Part shown: piece by piece, positions 59,001 to 62,000 of the stretch
Layout of the letters: each line of letters opens with the position of its first letter
How positions within the stretch are numbered: the first letter of the stretch is position 1
The notes under the pieces: generated by a model
What the model saw: only the letters and a program-made list of their open reading frames with translations
Databases searched by the model: none
What the model was told of the DNA's origin: nothing
NCBI GenBank assembly: GCA_930367205.1
Contig: OV884009.1
Coordinates: forward strand, 31,691,841 to 31,755,840
Direction: 5' to 3'
DNA length: 64,000 nt
From: Acanthosoma haemorrhoidale
Lineage: Eukaryota > Arthropoda > Insecta > Hemiptera > Acanthosomatidae
Program-made: the position numbers and the translations under genes

Positions 59001-62000
59001 TATCAGGGAATAAGGTAATACTTTCCGAGAATAAAGTGATCGAAAGAACTGATGGATGGATCATTTACTTATGGTTGCTAATAAAAGAATATTAAAACTC
59101 ACAAATATATAAAAAATGGAGCTCTTGTCTACCAAGTAATGAAAACCCAGTAAGCTACTGTAACGAAGAAAGGATCATAAGATTGAACCTAGGATGAGGA
59201 GTACAAAAACAATGGAATAATCTTAAAGAATCCATTCTGGGTGTTGCTAAAGAAGTCTCTAACATGTGGAAAGTTATTGGAAAGGGAAATTACAGCAAGT
59301 GGGGGGGGGGGGCACTACAAGAAAAAAAGTGAAAAAGGGGAAGCAACCATAGAAAACAATTTTGTGAAATGAAATTTTGCTAAACTTTTTAACAAATACT
59401 GCCAAGCAATGAAACAGTTTATGTGTGTTTTGCAAAAATGAAATAATCGGAGTAATTTGGAAAAATCTTAGATAAAAACTTGTAGAAACAATTAACAAAT
59501 TCTAGATGACCATAAAGCTTTTTGAAGAGAATAACCATTTGAAGCCTGGAAGCTATAAATAAAAGGAAATGGATAAAGCAGTGGGAAGCAATGAAATGGC
59601 TCTTGAAGGCTTTTATTTTGACTGGAGGGAGGAAGAAAATGGGAAAAATTCACAAAATCACCTATTTGGAGATGGGATTTATTGATTTACTTTCGAAAGA
59701 AAATCTACAAAGTCTGGAGGAATGGCATGATGAGCTAATGTGTAAACACCTAAAAAATACCACGTGAACAAATTCCTGTTTTCCATAAGGAATGAATAAG
59801 ACAATGTTCAGTAGTTCTGTTACAGAGAAGAGCTAGAGATGGAAAAAAAAATAAAAATACCTTGGGTAAATTATAAACAGTTCCAGTGAGATTGACTAAG
59901 AAACAGCCAAACAAATTTCAAAGGTAAGTCAAGTGTATTACCTGTGCATAGTTAGCCACCGTGAAGTGGGAAAATATGTTAGGATACATAAATATGAGAG
60001 AATATACCTCCTGACTCTAGCCTAGGGAAATAATAATTGGGTGATTACATTGATAGACATTGACATTGATAGACATTTTTGCCAGATCACTAGAACAAAG
60101 ATGAGATTCTTATCTATGTCAACAGGAAAAACAATGAAACTGCATAAGAAAAAATAAAGTACTTTTTCATATCCCCCAACCTTTATAATGTTCATTACTT
60201 TCCCATGCATCACACATAGTGTTCAGATACCTAGCTAGACCATCACAGCCCTAAAACTGCTAATAAAATCAAAACTAACACAGTATTCAGTTTCATTTTT
60301 GTCTCCACATGATATTATTCAAAATTCCTATTACTTACAACCAGTCATGGCCTTCATCCCTGAAGTTACTTGGCTTTGTAACATAGATTCTCTATTTTTC
60401 AAGTCTCTGATCTTGTTTCCATTCAGTAATTCCAGTGTAGATTGACAATTTTTCTTTCAGAAAACTCTATGATCTCTATTCTCACGTTGACCCTTCATCC
60501 AGAAATAGGTTTTCTTCCTGTTACTTGGCTCACACCCAAAGTAAAAGAGCCAATGAAAAGAAAGGATGCAGCAACACAGATTCCACACACTTACTAGATG
60601 ATAGTTTACTATACTACCTCAGAACCCAATCCTCGGTTCAACACAGCAAATCACTTGCCAAACCCCTATATTATAGCTCTGATGCCTACCCAGTCTGTTT
60701 ACAGCTTTGAAATCTTGTATCAATTATGATTATCATCCCAATGATTAAAACAGATCTATTTGACATTTGGTGAAATGTAGTTTCCTCCTTATTTTAGGTA
60801 TTACCTCTGGGGAATGGGTATATTGACTTAACATTAAAAGTACACACATGGTTAGATAGGCTTTTTTCACTCCATGAACATAGGGATATTACTAATTTTG
60901 AGTGCATTCGGTCCTCAATGGTGCACACAGAGTTAATTAACTAGCACCTATGGGTAACTTGTTTTAAATAATGATTTTTTGAAAATAAATTAAAACAAAA
61001 CACTTGCAATATTTTTAGTTAGAAAGTAAAAAAAAAGTCACATTATGGTATTTAAAAAAAAACAATGCTGCTTCTTACCTGTGTGCTTCAATTGACAATA
61101 TGCGAACATCAATTGGCATTAAGGAGTTACTAATACAAGTCTGAAGTGTTTTATTAAGAGTGTCAGTAATTACACCCGAATTTCCTACAGCTTTTAGAGC
61201 ACTATAAACCTGAAATTACAAATACTACATTATATGATAAATAGCTACATATAACTAATCTAAAATGTTCATGGACATCTATAATTTTTTTTTATGTGTC
61301 TTTGTCTTTATTTCATTTAACAATTTACCTTAAATCTGCTAAAATTAATAAAGAAGTTTCCAAGTGTATTGTATTGTTATGTGAAAGTGACAAAAAAACT
61401 ACAGAACCTGAGAAAATTATTTTTATAGTACAAAATCAATTTAAAATGCTAAAGAAGGTTATTGATATTGTCAGAAGACCAAAGCAGTATTAAAAATATT
61501 ATTATTAGATCACCTTTCAAACTTAATTGGTTTACTTAACCAGATTCACTACTTTATTATTCAAGTTGCTACTAGTTAATTCTCAGGAGACAAGGGCAAA
61601 GCTAAAGGGGGGGGGTTCAAGGGTCCTGACATTTAGAATTGGGGGTCGGATGTTTTTTAAGCTTTAGCAAAATACAAGCTTTGTCCATGCTGAGTGAACC
61701 CTGACCAAACACATCCCCCAACAAAACAATCCACAGGGGAGCTGAAAATAGGACCCAGGTTTCACCAATTAGATGTTAATCACTAGGCCACGGTGTCGGT
61801 CATCAATAATAATAAATTAGAAAATAAAAAAATAGTCAAAATTATAATTTAATTCAAACTATCTAAAAATAAAACATAACAACTTATAGAATACATAATG
61901 TTATCCGATTAGGCTATTTAGAAAATTAATCATCTCTTGCATTGGTAAGTTCTATGAACAAGGAAATATTTGCATAATGGAAAAATAATGGGCATAGAGC

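Noticed and set aside
59500..60000. LINE reverse transcriptase on the plus strand
   Set aside because: Only a weak resemblance (KAVGSNEMALEGF) with many stops; not enough to call.
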